Shown here: one piece after another, positions 38,095 through 49,040 of the stretch
Position numbering within the stretch: the first letter of the stretch is position 1
Layout: each line of letters starts with the position of its first letter
Assembly: GCF_014235765.1 (NCBI RefSeq)
Contig: NZ_JACMYH010000001.1
Location: forward strand, 1,984,001 to 2,048,000
DNA length: 64,000 nucleotides
Origin: Pseudomonas baltica
GTDB taxonomy: Bacteria; Pseudomonadota; Gammaproteobacteria; Pseudomonadales; Pseudomonadaceae
Reading direction: 5' to 3'
The notes under the pieces: model-generated
Told to the model about the DNA's origin: nothing
Databases searched by the model: none
Seen by the model: the letters and a program-made list of their open reading frames with translations, nothing else
Position numbers and translations under genes: made by a program

Positions 38095-38790
38095 TGACAC
38101 CAGTAGATATCCAGCGCGGAGTGCAGGAAGGCGCGGATAGGCATCTGCGCCACGTCGTCGCCGGCCAGTGCAGTGCGCAGCGTGGTCAACTTGCTTTCGC
38201 CCTGCACCGACAGCACTTTGAAGCGGGCCGAGGCCAGCAACGCACGGCTCATACTCAGGCGTTGATGCGGTACGCTCGGCGCCAGCATGGGCCAGCAGCG
38301 GCGCTCGCTGTTCAGCGCCAGAGCCTGTTCAAGGTTGGGGCTATCGGGAAACAACGAAGCGGTATGCCCGTCATCGCCCATGCCCAGTACCAGCACGTCG
38401 ATCGGCGGCAATTGGCCGAGCAGGTCATCGGCGACTGCGGCGGCCTCCTCCTGGCTGGACGTGGTGTGGTACAGGCTGACGAAACGTGCCTGCTCGACCG
38501 CGCCTACCAGCAGGTGGCGCTTGAGCAGGCCGGCATTGCTGTCGGCGTGCTCGATCGGCACCCATCGCTCGTCGGCCAGGGAGATCACTACCCGTGACCA
38601 GTCCAGGCTCTGACGCGCCAGGCACTCCAGGAAAGCCACCGGGCTGCGCCCGCCGGAAACCACCAGGGTTGCCACGTTCTGGCGCTCGATCGCCTCGCGC
38701 AGTTGCTCGGCGACCTTGCCGGCCAGGGCTTCGGCCAGCAACGGTGCGCTCACGCAATCGTGAACCTTGATCCCCTCGGGGAACTGCAAA

Positions 38791-38804
<14 letters not shown>
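38091..38804 (-). CDS. pgl: 6-phosphogluconolactonase
   Basis: 237 residues from ATG 38804, chosen for the GGGAGA site seven bases upstream and overlapping the zwf end by 14 bases. Pgl hydrolyses 6-phosphogluconolactone to 6-phosphogluconate. DevB-type motifs are visible: [14 protein letters not shown] near residue 50, SLADERWVP near residue 78 and [15 protein letters not shown] near residue 145. Cytoplasmic. It sits between zwf and eda with overlapping junctions on both sides, so the three are translationally linked. Confidence 0.96.
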
Positions 38805-40260
<1,456 letters not shown>

Positions 40261-40265
40261 GATGT

Positions 40266-40273
40266 TTGTTCTT
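40266..40273 (-). promoter_or_regulatory. Candidate Hfq/Crc catabolite-activity motif at the zwf start
   Basis: On the minus strand the bases read AAGAACAA, matching AAnAAnAA, the A-rich motif bound by Hfq with Crc in Pseudomonas. It ends five bases before the zwf ATG, where the ribosome binds, so occupancy would block translation. Short motif; chance occurrence is possible. Confidence 0.45.
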
Positions 40274-40327
40274 CTATCAAGTTGACGTAGAAATACCCTT
40301 TTTCAGGGGACGATTCAAGGCAGAATG

Positions 40328-40342
40328 TAGTAATAACCACAA
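40328..40342 (-). promoter_or_regulatory. HexR operator upstream of zwf
   Basis: The minus strand reads TTGTGGTTATTACTA, one mismatch from TTGT-N7-ACAA, the HexR consensus. With flanks it forms TGTTGT-N7-ACTACA. It lies between the divergent zwf and hexR starts. HexR releases this site when it binds KDPG. Confidence 0.8.
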
Positions 40343-40464
40343 CATCTACCCATTCAGACAGATACGGGTGGTGGCGCACTGCGCCCCCCAGTAGGATAAG
40401 CCACCCGTGAAGACAGCCTGGCCAGACATGCTCGCTGGCGCTGCAGTAGACCCAAGGACATACC

Positions 40465-41334
40465 ATGGACCGTGTGCGAAATCTTCTGGAACAGATCCAG
40501 AGCCGCCTCGATGAGCTGAACAAGGCCGAGCGCAAGGTGGCCGAGGTCATTCTGCTCAATCCGCAGCAGGCGACCCGCTTCAGTATTGCCGCTCTGGCGC
40601 AGGCCGCCAAGGTCAGCGAGCCGACGGTGAACCGCTTCTGTCGTTCCTTCGGCGTCAGCGGCTACCCCGAGCTCAAGCTGCAACTGGCGCAAAGCCTGGC
40701 CAGTGGCGCAGCCTACGTCAGTCGCGCGGTAGAAGCCGACGACGACCCGGCGGCCTATACCCAGAAGATTTTCGGCAGTGCCATCGCTTCGTTGGACAGC
40801 GCCTGCCAGCAACTCGATCCGGCGCTGGTCAGCCGCGCCGTGGACATGTTGATCCAGGCACGCCAGATCCACTTCTTCGGCCTCGGCGCGTCGGCGCCGG
40901 TGGCGCTCGATGCCCAACACAAGTTCTTTCGCTTCAACCTGGCGGTGTCGGCCCATGCCGATGTCCTCATGCAGCGAATGTTGGCGTCGGTTGCCCATAC
41001 CGGCGAGCTGTTCGTGATCATCTCCTACACCGGGCGCACGCGCGAACTGGTGGAAGTCGCCCGCCTGGCACGGGAAAACGGTGCATCGGTGCTGGGGCTG
41101 ACGGCAGCAGGCTCGCCCTTGGCCAAGGCCAGCAGCGTGAGCCTGAACATACCCCTGCCTGAAGACACGGATATCTACATGCCGATGACATCGCGCATCG
41201 TGCAATTGACTGTGCTCGATGTGTTGGCCACGGGCATGACGCTACGGCGCGGCGTGGATTTCCAGCCGCACCTGAGGAAGATCAAGGAAAGCCTGAACGT
41301 GAGTCGCTACCCGGCAGGGGATGGCCTGGACTGA
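40465..41334 (+). CDS. hexR: HexR, RpiR-family repressor of glucose catabolism
   Basis: 289 residues. Residues 1-77 form the RpiR-type HTH ([20 protein letters not shown]), and about 120-260 a SIS sugar-phosphate-binding domain ([20 protein letters not shown], then [16 protein letters not shown]). HexR represses zwf-pgl-eda, edd-glk and gap-1 and is released by KDPG. Divergence from zwf and three operator matches in this window fit that role. Downstream lie two REP-like palindromes rather than the sugar mutarotase gene I would expect here from P. putida. Confidence 0.96.
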   Translation: MDRVRNLLEQIQSRLDELNKAERKVAEVILLNPQQATRFSIAALAQAAKVSEPTVNRFCRSFGVSGYPELKLQLAQSLASGAAYVSRAVEADDDPAAYTQKIFGSAIASLDSACQQLDPALVSRAVDMLIQARQIHFFGLGASAPVALDAQHKFFRFNLAVSAHADVLMQRMLASVAHTGELFVIISYTGRTRELVEVARLARENGASVLGLTAAGSPLAKASSVSLNIPLPEDTDIYMPMTSRIVQLTVLDVLATGMTLRRGVDFQPHLRKIKESLNVSRYPAGDGLD

Positions 41335-41357
41335 ATGCAGGCAAAGGACCTGAATCT

Positions 41358-41443
41358 GTAGGAGCGGTCAGTGGCCGCGAAAAAACGCTGCGGTGGATCA
41401 GATTCACCGCAGCGAGCCTTTCGCGGCCGATGACCGCTCCTAC
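41358..41443. repeat. REP-like extragenic palindrome, copy 1 of a pair
   Basis: The outer arms begin GTAGGAGCGGTCAGTGGCCG and end with the inverted complement CGGCCGATGACCGCTCCTAC. An inner stem GCTGCGGTG / CACCGCAGC lies between them. It sits just after hexR and 45 bases before a second, similar element. Confidence 0.85.
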
Positions 41444-41487
41444 GGTCAAACCGCAGGTAAATGGGATGGATAAGCCCCTGATCCCAC

Positions 41488-41574
41488 GTAGGAGCGGTCA
41501 GCGACCGCGAAAAGAACACCGCGGTGTGCCAGTTTCACCGCGGGGCAGCATTCGCGGCCGATGACCGCTCCTAC
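41488..41574. repeat. REP-like extragenic palindrome, copy 2 of a pair
   Basis: It has the same outer arms as copy 1 (GTAGGAGCGGTCAG at the left, CTGACC-type complement ending CCGCTCCTAC at the right), with a different inner stem built on CCGCGGTG / CACCGCGG. The two copies fill most of the 305-base gap between hexR and oprB; nothing else is seen there except the oprB terminator. Confidence 0.85.
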
Positions 41575-41595
41575 GGTGAGCCCGTTACTGGGTCG

Positions 41596-41620
41596 AAAAA
41601 AAGGGCGACCTGAGTCGCCC
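41596..41620 (-). terminator. Rho-independent terminator after oprB
   Basis: GGGCGAC (41603-41609) pairs with GTCGCCC (41614-41620) and on the minus strand is followed by seven T (41596-41602). It ends the gtsABCD-oprB transcript about 20 bases past the oprB stop. Confidence 0.88.
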
Positions 41621-41639
41621 GGAAAGCGCACACCACAAA

Positions 41640-42992
41640 TCAGAACTTGGACTGGATCTTCAACCCGGCCACCAGTGCGTCATCCACCTGGTTCACGCCG
41701 CCAGGATGCTTGATGTACTGCACGTTGGGCCGCACCGTCAGCCAGTTGGTCACATGGAAGCCGTAGTAGATCTCGGCGTTGTACTCGGTGTCCTGGATCG
41801 GCAGGTATGACGGATTGTCGTAGTCTTCGATGTTGTTCAGATCATTGACCAGGCGGCGATTCTTGCGCACGTCGTCGTTGACGTGGATGCGCGCGATGCC
41901 CACACCGATGTCGTCCTTGGGCCGGGCGTCGAAGGGCCCCATGTAGGTCAGGCCGATCTGCTGATAGTTGTCGACAAAGTTGGTGTCCTTGTCGTGCACG
42001 GTGGCGTTGGCGAAGATGCTCAGGCCACGCGCGGCGCTGCCGTTGTGACTGGTCAACTGTTGCTGGGCGACGATCCAGGCGCCGTGCTTGCTGCTGTGGG
42101 ACTTGTAGCTTGCGCCGGAGACCGCAGCCGCCTGGCCATTGCCATCTTCATACACATCGTCGGCCTTGGCCGTGCTGTAGTAGTAGCCCAGGCGATACTC
42201 GCCCGGCAGGTCGTTGAGCTTGGGCGTCCATACCAGTTCAACCGGCAGGATCATGCCCTTGGTGCCGCTACCGCTGAGCTTGAAGCCGTTACCGGTTTCC
42301 AGGTACGAGGGGTTCTGCTCGAACACGCCCACCTGCGCATACACTTCCGGGGTGATGTTGTACTTGATACGCAACGCCCACTGGCTGACCGGCCAGTTGT
42401 ACCAGATGTTGCCAACCCAGTTGCCGACCTGCGAACCGCAGAACGCCAGGTTCTGGAAGTCGCACGGGAAGCTGTTGAAGTCTTCGCCAGGGCCGAAGCG
42501 GCCGATCTTGACGTTGAGCTTGTCGTCGAAATAACCCTGCTTGTACCACATCTGGGTAAGCCGCCAGGTCTGGCCCCTGCCCCAGACTTCCTGGGATGAA
42601 CTCAGGGTGCCGGCACGCGGGTCGCCGATCCGGTCATTGGAGATGTTGCGGCCGCTACGCTCGGTGATGGCCAGCTTGAACTCCGCATCCTTCCACCCCA
42701 GAATCTTTTCCAGATCCATCTTCACGCCCAGGGCGAACTGGTCGCTGTAGCGTGCGGTGGTGTCGTCGTTGTAGCCACCGTCGAGATTGCTGCCAACTTC
42801 CCCTACGTATTCCAGCGAAAAATCGTAGCCCTTTTCCAGCAACTCCGTACGCGCCCCACCCCAGTCACCGGTCATCCACGGCGACTCTTCGGTAAAAGCC
42901 CCAGCGGCATGCACGCTGCCGGCCAGACTCAAGGCGCCGAGCATCGACAACTGGCCGATCAGTCTGGGTTTAGTGATAAGTCTGCTGTTCAT
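41640..42992 (-). CDS. oprB: Carbohydrate-selective outer-membrane porin OprB
   Basis: 450 residues, start ATG 42992 behind a very strong GAGGAAGAGGG stretch. A signal peptide ends near residue 29 (LSLAGSVHA). The mature protein is a beta-barrel with alternating pattern and a C-terminal Phe (LKIQSKF). OprB-family phrases are seen: WMTGDWGGARTELLEKGYDF and PVELVWTPKL. It admits glucose and related sugars across the outer membrane, handing them to GtsA. It is last in the gts transcript, 81 bases after gtsD. Confidence 0.95.
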   Translation of the reverse strand: MNSRLITKPRLIGQLSMLGALSLAGSVHAAGAFTEESPWMTGDWGGARTELLEKGYDFSLEYVGEVGSNLDGGYNDDTTARYSDQFALGVKMDLEKILGWKDAEFKLAITERSGRNISNDRIGDPRAGTLSSSQEVWGRGQTWRLTQMWYKQGYFDDKLNVKIGRFGPGEDFNSFPCDFQNLAFCGSQVGNWVGNIWYNWPVSQWALRIKYNITPEVYAQVGVFEQNPSYLETGNGFKLSGSGTKGMILPVELVWTPKLNDLPGEYRLGYYYSTAKADDVYEDGNGQAAAVSGASYKSHSSKHGAWIVAQQQLTSHNGSAARGLSIFANATVHDKDTNFVDNYQQIGLTYMGPFDARPKDDIGVGIARIHVNDDVRKNRRLVNDLNNIEDYDNPSYLPIQDTEYNAEIYYGFHVTNWLTVRPNVQYIKHPGGVNQVDDALVAGLKIQSKF

Positions 42993-43008
42993 CCCTCTTC
43001 CTCTTTTA

Positions 43009-43016
43009 TTGTTATT
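43009..43016 (-). promoter_or_regulatory. Candidate Hfq/Crc motif before oprB
   Basis: AATAACAA on the minus strand matches AAnAAnAA and lies 16 bases before the oprB ATG, immediately upstream of its ribosome site. Together with a like motif at gtsA it suggests joint catabolite repression of porin and transporter. Confidence 0.5.
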
Positions 43017-43073
43017 GACGTGTTGTACAGTCTTGCCAATGGCAGGCGACAGGCCGCCCGCCGATATCGCTAT

Positions 43074-44234
43074 TCAGCGTCCTTTGAACTGGGTCACGTT
43101 GCCCAAGGGTGCAGCTTCCTGCGCGATTCGCGTGGCGCCGAGGCGCGCACCGCTGGCCGCATCGAAAATCAGGACCTTGCTCGGGTCCAGCAGCAGGTTC
43201 AAGGTGGCGCCTATGGCCGGCGCAGCATCCGGCGCCATGCGGCAGCACACCTTGGTCTGGTTCACGGTGACGAACACCAGCGTGTCCGGCCCGGTCGGCT
43301 CGGTGATCTGCACTTCGGCACGCAGGGTGGGCAAACCCGTGACCTGCTCGTTGGCCAGGGCGATCTGCTCGGGGCGGATGCCGAGGATGATCTCGCGATC
43401 CTCCAGCCCCGCGTCGGCGATGCCCAGCGGCAGTTCGCAACGCGCCTGGCCGCTCTCGAGCAGCGCCACCAGGCGGCCGTCCTGGCGGGTCAGGCGCAGC
43501 GGAATGAAGTTCATCGGCGGCGAGCCGATGAAGCTGGCCACGAACAGGTTGGCCGGATCGTTGTAGATCTGCTGCGGCGTGCCGAACTGCTGGATGATGC
43601 CGTCCTTCATCACCGCCACCTTGTCACCCAGGGTCATGGCCTCGATCTGGTCGTGGGTCACGTAGACCGTGGTGGTCTTCAGGCGCTGGTGCATCAACTT
43701 GATCTCGGTGCGCATCTCCACCCGCAGCTTGGCGTCGAGGTTGGACAGCGGCTCATCGAACAGGTAGATCTTGGGCCGCCGCGCCAGTGCGCGCCCCATC
43801 GCCACACGCTGCTGCTGGCCACCGGAGAGCTGGCCGGGCTTGCGTTCGAGCAGATGCTCGATCTGCAGCAGCTTGGCCACCCGCGCTACTTCTTCGTCGA
43901 TCGAAGCCTGGGGCATCTTGCGGATCTTCAGGCCGAAGCAGATGTTCTCGCGCACCGTCATGGTCGGATACAGCGCGTAGCTCTGGAACACCATGGCAAT
44001 GTCCCGGTCCTTGGGGCTCATGCCGCTGATGTCTTCGCCGTCGACCAGGATCGCCCCGCCGGAGATGTTCTCCAGGCCTGCAATACAGTTCATCAGGGTC
44101 GACTTGCCACAGCCCGACGGCCCCACCAGGATCAGGAATTCCCCCGAGTCGATCGAAAGCTCGATGTTCTTCAGCGTGTCCGGCAAGCCGCTGCCGTAGG
44201 TCTTGATTACGTTGCGCAGTTCCAGCGTTGCCAT
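43074..44234 (-). CDS. gtsD: Glucose/mannose ABC transporter ATP-binding protein (MalK/UgpC type)
   Basis: 386 residues. Walker [10 protein letters not shown] near residue 38, signature [15 protein letters not shown] near residue 135 and Walker [14 protein letters not shown] are intact, and the C-terminal third holds the OB-fold regulatory domain of the MalK group. It energises GtsBC. It starts four bases after gtsC and is followed by oprB. No other ATPase gene is in the operon, so it serves this transporter, though UgpC-type ATPases can be shared. Confidence 0.95.
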   Translation of the reverse strand: MATLELRNVIKTYGSGLPDTLKNIELSIDSGEFLILVGPSGCGKSTLMNCIAGLENISGGAILVDGEDISGMSPKDRDIAMVFQSYALYPTMTVRENICFGLKIRKMPQASIDEEVARVAKLLQIEHLLERKPGQLSGGQQQRVAMGRALARRPKIYLFDEPLSNLDAKLRVEMRTEIKLMHQRLKTTTVYVTHDQIEAMTLGDKVAVMKDGIIQQFGTPQQIYNDPANLFVASFIGSPPMNFIPLRLTRQDGRLVALLESGQARCELPLGIADAGLEDREIILGIRPEQIALANEQVTGLPTLRAEVQITEPTGPDTLVFVTVNQTKVCCRMAPDAAPAIGATLNLLLDPSKVLIFDAASGARLGATRIAQEAAPLGNVTQFKGR

Positions 44235-44238
44235 GTTG

Positions 44239-45084
44239 CTACCCCTTGACCGCGCCGGCCGTGAGCCCGCGCAGGAAATACTTGCCAGCGAAGATGTAGA
44301 CCAACAGCGTCGGCAGGCCGGCGATCATTGCCGCTGCCATGTCCACGTTGTATTCCTTGACCCCGGTACTGGTGTTGACCAGGTTGTTCAATGCCACGGT
44401 GATCGGCTGTGCATCGCCGCTGGCGAACACCACGCCGAACAGAAAGTCGTTCCAGATCTGGGTGAACTGCCAGATCAGGCAGACCATGACGATCGGGATC
44501 GACATGGGCAGCAGGATCTTGCCGAAGATGGTGAAGAACCCGGCGCCATCCAGGCGTGCGGCCTTGACCAGTGCGTCCGGCACGCTCACGTAATAGTTGC
44601 GGAAGAACAGCGTGGTGAATGCCAGCCCATACACCACGTGCACCAGCACCAGCCCGGTGGTGGTGTTGGCCAGGCCGAACTTGCCCAGGGTGAATGACGC
44701 CGGCAACAGCACGGTCTGGAACGGCAGGAAGCAGCCGAACAGCAGCAGGCCGAAGAACAGTTGCGAGCCGCGAAACTTCCACATCGACAGCACATAGCCG
44801 TTCATGGCACCGATGAAGGTGGAGATCAGCACGGCAGGAACGGTGATCATCACCGAGTTCCAGAAGTACCCACCCACCGAACCCCAGGCCTTGACCCAGC
44901 CGATGGCAGTGAACACTTCCGGCAGGCTCAGCAGGTTGCCGGTGCGGATGTCGTCGGGTGTCTTGAAGCTGGTCAGCAGCATCACCACCAGCGGCACCAG
45001 GTAGATGGCCGCGGCCAGCAGCAGCACGGCGTAGATCGCCACGCGACTGAAGGTCAGGGCCGGTTTGCCGGTCATAGGGTTCAT
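44239..45084 (-). CDS. gtsC: Glucose ABC transporter permease
   Basis: 281 residues from ATG 45084, which overlaps the gtsB stop as ATGA; ATG 45075 would be a shorter option. Six membrane helices of the MalG type and the EAA loop (DALVKAARLDGAGFFTIFGKI) are visible. It pairs with GtsB to form the inner-membrane channel for glucose. The open frame continues far upstream through gtsB but that is an overlap artefact. Confidence 0.95.
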   Translation of the reverse strand: MNPMTGKPALTFSRVAIYAVLLLAAAIYLVPLVVMLLTSFKTPDDIRTGNLLSLPEVFTAIGWVKAWGSVGGYFWNSVMITVPAVLISTFIGAMNGYVLSMWKFRGSQLFFGLLLFGCFLPFQTVLLPASFTLGKFGLANTTTGLVLVHVVYGLAFTTLFFRNYYVSVPDALVKAARLDGAGFFTIFGKILLPMSIPIVMVCLIWQFTQIWNDFLFGVVFASGDAQPITVALNNLVNTSTGVKEYNVDMAAAMIAGLPTLLVYIFAGKYFLRGLTAGAVKG

Positions 45085-45986
45085 TGACGTTTGCCCCGCA
45101 GTTCGGAGTACAGGTAGGGCACCAGGATGGCCAGGATCGCGCCGAGCATCAGCATGGCGCTGGCCGACCCCTGCCCCATCTGGCCCCGGCTGAAGGTGAA
45201 GGCGTACATGAACATCGCGGGAAGGTCCGACGAGTAGCCCGGCCCTCCCGCCGTCATCGCAGCTACCAGGTCGAAGCTCTTGATGGCGATGTGCGCAAGA
45301 ATCATGAAGGCGCTGAAAAACACCGGACGCAGGCTCGGCAGGACGATGCGCAGGTAGATGGTGGGCAGGCTGGCGCCGTCCACCTGGGCGGCACGAATGA
45401 TCGACTGGTCGACGCCACGCAGGCCGGCCAGGAACAGCGCCATGACGAAGCCCGAGGCCTGCCAAACGGCCGCGATCACCAGGCAGTAGACCACCCGGTC
45501 CTGGTCAACCAGCCAGTCCAGGCGAAAGCCTTCCCAGCCCCAGTCGCGCAGCAGTTTGTCCAGGCCCATGCCCGGGTTGAGCAGCCACTTCCAGGCGGTA
45601 CCGGTGACGATCATCGACAGCGCCATGGGATACAGGTAGATGGTGCGCAGGAAGCCTTCGCGGCGAATGCGCTGGTCCAGCAGCACTGCCAGGAATACCC
45701 CCAGCACCAGGCTGATGAAAATGAACAGGCCACCGAAGACCGCGAGGTTCTTGCTCGCGACCCACCAGCGATCGTTGTCCATCAGCCGCGCGTACTGCGC
45801 AAGGCCCGCCCACTTGTAGTTGGGCATGAAGCTCGAAGTGGTGAAGGACAGCACCAGGGTCCACAGGATGTAGCCGTAGAAGCCGACCAGCACGATAAGC
45901 ATGCTCGGTGCCAGCACCAGCTTGGGCAGCCAGCGCTGCAGGGCGTCCAGGGGCGAAGCCCTGCGCATGACAGCAGTTGAGCTCAT
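45081..45986 (-). CDS. gtsB: Glucose ABC transporter permease
   Basis: 301 residues from ATG 45986. It is MalF-like with six membrane segments; the EAA loop reads IRAAQVDGASLPTIYLRIVL. It forms a heterodimer with GtsC. A REP-like palindrome lies between gtsA and this gene, so the transcript from the gtsA promoter passes through a large hairpin before the permease genes. Confidence 0.95.
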   Translation of the reverse strand: MSSTAVMRRASPLDALQRWLPKLVLAPSMLIVLVGFYGYILWTLVLSFTTSSFMPNYKWAGLAQYARLMDNDRWWVASKNLAVFGGLFIFISLVLGVFLAVLLDQRIRREGFLRTIYLYPMALSMIVTGTAWKWLLNPGMGLDKLLRDWGWEGFRLDWLVDQDRVVYCLVIAAVWQASGFVMALFLAGLRGVDQSIIRAAQVDGASLPTIYLRIVLPSLRPVFFSAFMILAHIAIKSFDLVAAMTAGGPGYSSDLPAMFMYAFTFSRGQMGQGSASAMLMLGAILAILVPYLYSELRGKRQ

Positions 45987-46015
45987 GTTGAGATGTCCGC
46001 TTCGTTGGATAGTGT

Positions 46016-46102
46016 GTAGCAGCGGCGCAAGCCGCGTCCGGCAGCGCCGCGAATGCATGATGCAACGGCGGCGATCGGGACCCGGCTTGCGCCGGTGCTA
46101 CA
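46016..46102. repeat. REP-like palindrome within the gts operon
   Basis: The arms are GTAGCAGCGGCGCAAGCCG at the left and CGGCTTGCGCCGGTGCTAC at the right, with an inner stem. The arms differ from the hexR-oprB pair but match the element at 60927-61015. It occupies most of the 140-base gap between gtsA and gtsB. An RNA hairpin here would protect gtsA mRNA from 3' decay, giving more binding protein than permease. Confidence 0.85.
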
Positions 46103-46126
46103 GGGCTGGGTGTGTCAGCCTGATGT

Positions 46127-47413
46127 TCACTTGGCCGAACTGATGGCCTTGGCCAGCTGCGAGGCGGCCTTCTGCGGATCAGCCTGGGGATTGTTGATGT
46201 AGTTGGTCACCACATCGAAGATCGCGCCCTGCACCGCCAGCGTCGTGGCCATGTTGTGCGCCATGCTCGGCTGCAGGCCGCCGGTCTTGTCGTCGGCCAG
46301 GAAGTCCTTGGCCGCCGTCTGGGCGCAGGCGTCGAAGCCCAGCTTGTCCATCTCGGCGAGCATGTCGGTACGTACCGGGATCGAACCCTTGTTCATGCTG
46401 AAGACTTTCTGGAAGTCGGTGCCCAGTGCAACCTTGGCCAGGTCTTGCTGCGCGGCCATGTCGTCCTTGTTCTTGAGTTCGAACACGGCCAGCGAGTCGA
46501 TGTTGTAGGTGAAGGCTTTCTCGGTGCCGGGGAAGGCCACGCACTGGTAATCCTTGCCGGCCACCTTGCCTGCCGCGGTCCACTCGGATTTGGCCCAGTC
46601 GCCCATCATCTGCATGCCGGCCTTGCCATTGATGACGTCGGCAGCCGCGATGTTCCAGTCACGCCCGGCACGGTTGGGGTCCATGTAAGTTGCGACCTTC
46701 TTCAGCTCGGTGAACGCCTTGACCATCTGTTCACCCGTCAGGGTGCTCTCATCGAGGTCGACGAAGGCTTTCTTGTAGCCGTCTGCGCCCATGACCGACA
46801 ACACCACGTCTTCGAACACGGTGCTGTCCTGCCATGGCTGACCACCATGGGCCAGCGCGATGAAGCCCTTGGCCTTGAGCTTGTCGCCGGCTGCATAGAA
46901 TTCTTCGAGGGTAGTCGGCGCCTTTTCGATACCAGCTTTCTTGAACACCTCGGGGTTGATCCACAGCCAGTTCACCCGGTGGATGTTCACGGGAACGGCC
47001 ACATACTCGCCGTCGTACTTGACGGTGTCAGACACCTTCTTGACCAACAGGCTGTCCCACTTCTCATCCACGGCAACCTGCTTCAGGGCTTCGGTGCTGA
47101 GCAGCCCGGTGCTGCCCCATTCCTGGATGTCGGGGCCTTTGATCTGGGCAACGCCAGGAGGATTGCCAGCCATGGCGCGGCTCTTGAGCACGGTCATTGC
47201 GGTGGAACCGCCGCCGCCGGCCACGGCGCCGTCCTTCCAGGTGAAACCGTCTTTCTCCACCTGCGCCTTGAGCACGTCGACTGCTGCTTTTTCACCGCCG
47301 GACGTCCACCAATGCACCACTTCTACCGAACCTTTGGAGTCGGCAGCCAGGGCACTGAGCGGGAACACGGAGGCAAGGGAAACGACGATGGCGAGGCGGG
47401 AGAGCGAGTTCAT
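46127..47413 (-). CDS. gtsA: Glucose ABC transporter periplasmic binding protein
   Basis: 428 residues from ATG 47413, where a signal peptide begins ([21 protein letters not shown]). The mature part is a family 1 sugar-binding protein: [20 protein letters not shown] near the start, [11 protein letters not shown], and a Trp-rich ligand region. It captures glucose after OprB. An AACAACAA motif sits at 47427-47434 between promoter and ribosome site. It is the first gene of gtsABCD-oprB; gtrS/gltR lie directly upstream on the same strand. Confidence 0.95.
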   Translation of the reverse strand: MNSLSRLAIVVSLASVFPLSALAADSKGSVEVVHWWTSGGEKAAVDVLKAQVEKDGFTWKDGAVAGGGGSTAMTVLKSRAMAGNPPGVAQIKGPDIQEWGSTGLLSTEALKQVAVDEKWDSLLVKKVSDTVKYDGEYVAVPVNIHRVNWLWINPEVFKKAGIEKAPTTLEEFYAAGDKLKAKGFIALAHGGQPWQDSTVFEDVVLSVMGADGYKKAFVDLDESTLTGEQMVKAFTELKKVATYMDPNRAGRDWNIAAADVINGKAGMQMMGDWAKSEWTAAGKVAGKDYQCVAFPGTEKAFTYNIDSLAVFELKNKDDMAAQQDLAKVALGTDFQKVFSMNKGSIPVRTDMLAEMDKLGFDACAQTAAKDFLADDKTGGLQPSMAHNMATTLAVQGAIFDVVTNYINNPQADPQKAASQLAKAISSAK

Positions 47414-47426
47414 GGGACATCCTTTT

Positions 47427-47434
47427 TTGTTGTT
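47427..47434 (-). promoter_or_regulatory. Candidate Hfq/Crc motif before gtsA
   Basis: The minus strand reads AACAACAA followed by AAAAGG, so the A-rich motif merges with the ribosome-binding site 13 bases before ATG. This is the best AAnAAnAA match in the window and lies in the leader of a sugar transporter, a class known to be Crc-controlled in Pseudomonas. Confidence 0.6.
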
Positions 47435-47567
47435 ATGCAGATGCAAGTCTGATGCTTGCGTTGCATGAGAGTGTAAACATCGCCACAGGGGCGCAGGTAA
47501 CGAAGGGATGGGGAAATGTCACCGACTGGTGACATTCGATCGGCTGGCGTGAGCACGCATGAACGTC

Positions 47568-49040
47568 TCACACCGCCTTGCGTGGCAACACCAGGGTCAC
47601 GCGCAACCCGCCAGCCGGAAGATTCTGCAAGGTCACCTCGCCGCCATGGCTGTGGGCGATATTGCGTGCGATGCCCAGGCCCAGGCCGTAGCCCTGCTGA
47701 GTGCCGGCCAGACGAAAGTGCGGCTCGAAGACTTTCTGCAGCCGTTGCTCCGGCACCCCAGGGCCTTCGTCGTCGACGTACAACACGAAGGCCTCGGCGT
47801 CGTCATGGATGGACAAGTGCGCGCGGTCGCCGTACTTGAGTGCGTTGTCGATCAGATTGCCGATGCAGCGCTTGATCGCCAGCGGCTTGCCGGTATAAGC
47901 CCGGCGCGCCTTGCCTTCCAGGGTCACTCGGCCGTTGCCGTGCGGCGCCAGATAGGGCTCTACCAGGCAGTCGAGTACCTGATCGAGATCGACCCGTTCG
48001 ATGTTTTCGTGGATGTCGGTGTCTTTGACGCATTGCAGCGCGCCCTTGACCAGCAATTCCAGCTCGTCCAGGTCACGGCCGAACTTGGCTTCCAGGGCTG
48101 GATCGTCGAGCAGTTCGACGCGCAGCCGCAGGCGCGTGATGGGCGTGCGCAAGTCGTGGGAAATCGCACTGAACAGCTGGCTGCGCTCGGTCAGGTAGCG
48201 ACTGATGCGCTCACGCATGGCATTCAGTGCACGGGCCACTTCCACCACCTCGCTGCCACCGCCGTCCATGGGCGGTTCGTTGCTCACCTCGCCCAACGAC
48301 AGCTCGCGTGCGGCGCGGGCCAGGCGTTTCAGGGGCCGGCTTTGCCAGTGCACGAGCACGCCAATGAACAGCAGCAGGAACCCGCTGGTCAGGGCGATGA
48401 ACCAGATCTGCTGGGCAGGCAGGCCCTCTTCCTCGAGCGTGGTATAGGGTTCGGGCAACAGCGAAGCGATGTACAGCCATTCGGTGGGTCCCAGGCGAAT
48501 CTGGGTGACCAGCACCGGCGGGTTGACCGGTTCCAGGGTCAAGGCGTAGTGCGCCCAGGAGCGCGGCAGCTCGTCGAGCTTCAGGCCGCTATTGAAGATG
48601 CGCAGGTCGTCGGGGCTGACGAAGGCCACCGAGATATCCACGTCGACGCCCAGCTGGGTGCGGAGCACTGCAGAAACCGCATCGATCACTGCAGTCTTGC
48701 GCGCAGTCGATTCGAGCAGTTGCATACCCAGTGGCTTGTCGTTGAGCGAAACGAAAAAGCGCGTACCGCCCATGCTGCGCAGCTGATCCAGGACCAGCGG
48801 CCGATAGGCCAGTGGCAACGAACGGAAATAGCTGACGCTGGCCGCCATCGAGTGGGCCAGGCTGCGGGCGCTGGTCACCAACCCTTCGAGCTGGGTGGCA
48901 CGCAGCTGCGACAGCCAGATGACGCTGGACAAGCCCTGCGCCAGCAGCACCGCCAGCAGTGTCAGCAACAGCATGCGACCCAGCAGTGAGCGCGGCTTAA
49001 ACAGGCGCAACGTGGGCCGCCAGCAAGTAGCCGCTACCAC
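47568..49040 (-). CDS. gtrS: Sensor histidine kinase GtrS (GltS) of the glucose-transport two-component system
   Basis: 490 residues if GTG 49040 is used; there is no clear ribosome site and a TTG at 49010 gives 480. Two membrane helices (about 22-43 and 212-231) enclose a periplasmic sensor domain. HAMP-like residues follow, then the H box with H295 in SAISHDLRTP, the N box NLIDNALKYGD and G boxes DDEGPGVPE and GYGLGLGIA. In P. aeruginosa GtrS senses 2-ketogluconate and 6-phosphogluconate and signals to GltR. The 5' end overlaps gltR by 44 bases at most. Confidence 0.92.
   Translation of the reverse strand: MVAATCWRPTLRLFKPRSLLGRMLLLTLLAVLLAQGLSSVIWLSQLRATQLEGLVTSARSLAHSMAASVSYFRSLPLAYRPLVLDQLRSMGGTRFFVSLNDKPLGMQLLESTARKTAVIDAVSAVLRTQLGVDVDISVAFVSPDDLRIFNSGLKLDELPRSWAHYALTLEPVNPPVLVTQIRLGPTEWLYIASLLPEPYTTLEEEGLPAQQIWFIALTSGFLLLFIGVLVHWQSRPLKRLARAARELSLGEVSNEPPMDGGGSEVVEVARALNAMRERISRYLTERSQLFSAISHDLRTPITRLRLRVELLDDPALEAKFGRDLDELELLVKGALQCVKDTDIHENIERVDLDQVLDCLVEPYLAPHGNGRVTLEGKARRAYTGKPLAIKRCIGNLIDNALKYGDRAHLSIHDDAEAFVLYVDDEGPGVPEQRLQKVFEPHFRLAGTQQGYGLGLGIARNIAHSHGGEVTLQNLPAGGLRVTLVLPRKAV

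Noticed and set aside
41358..41574. CRISPR-like repeat pair after hexR
   Set aside because: There are two long inverted palindromes with different centres, not short direct repeats with regular spacers.
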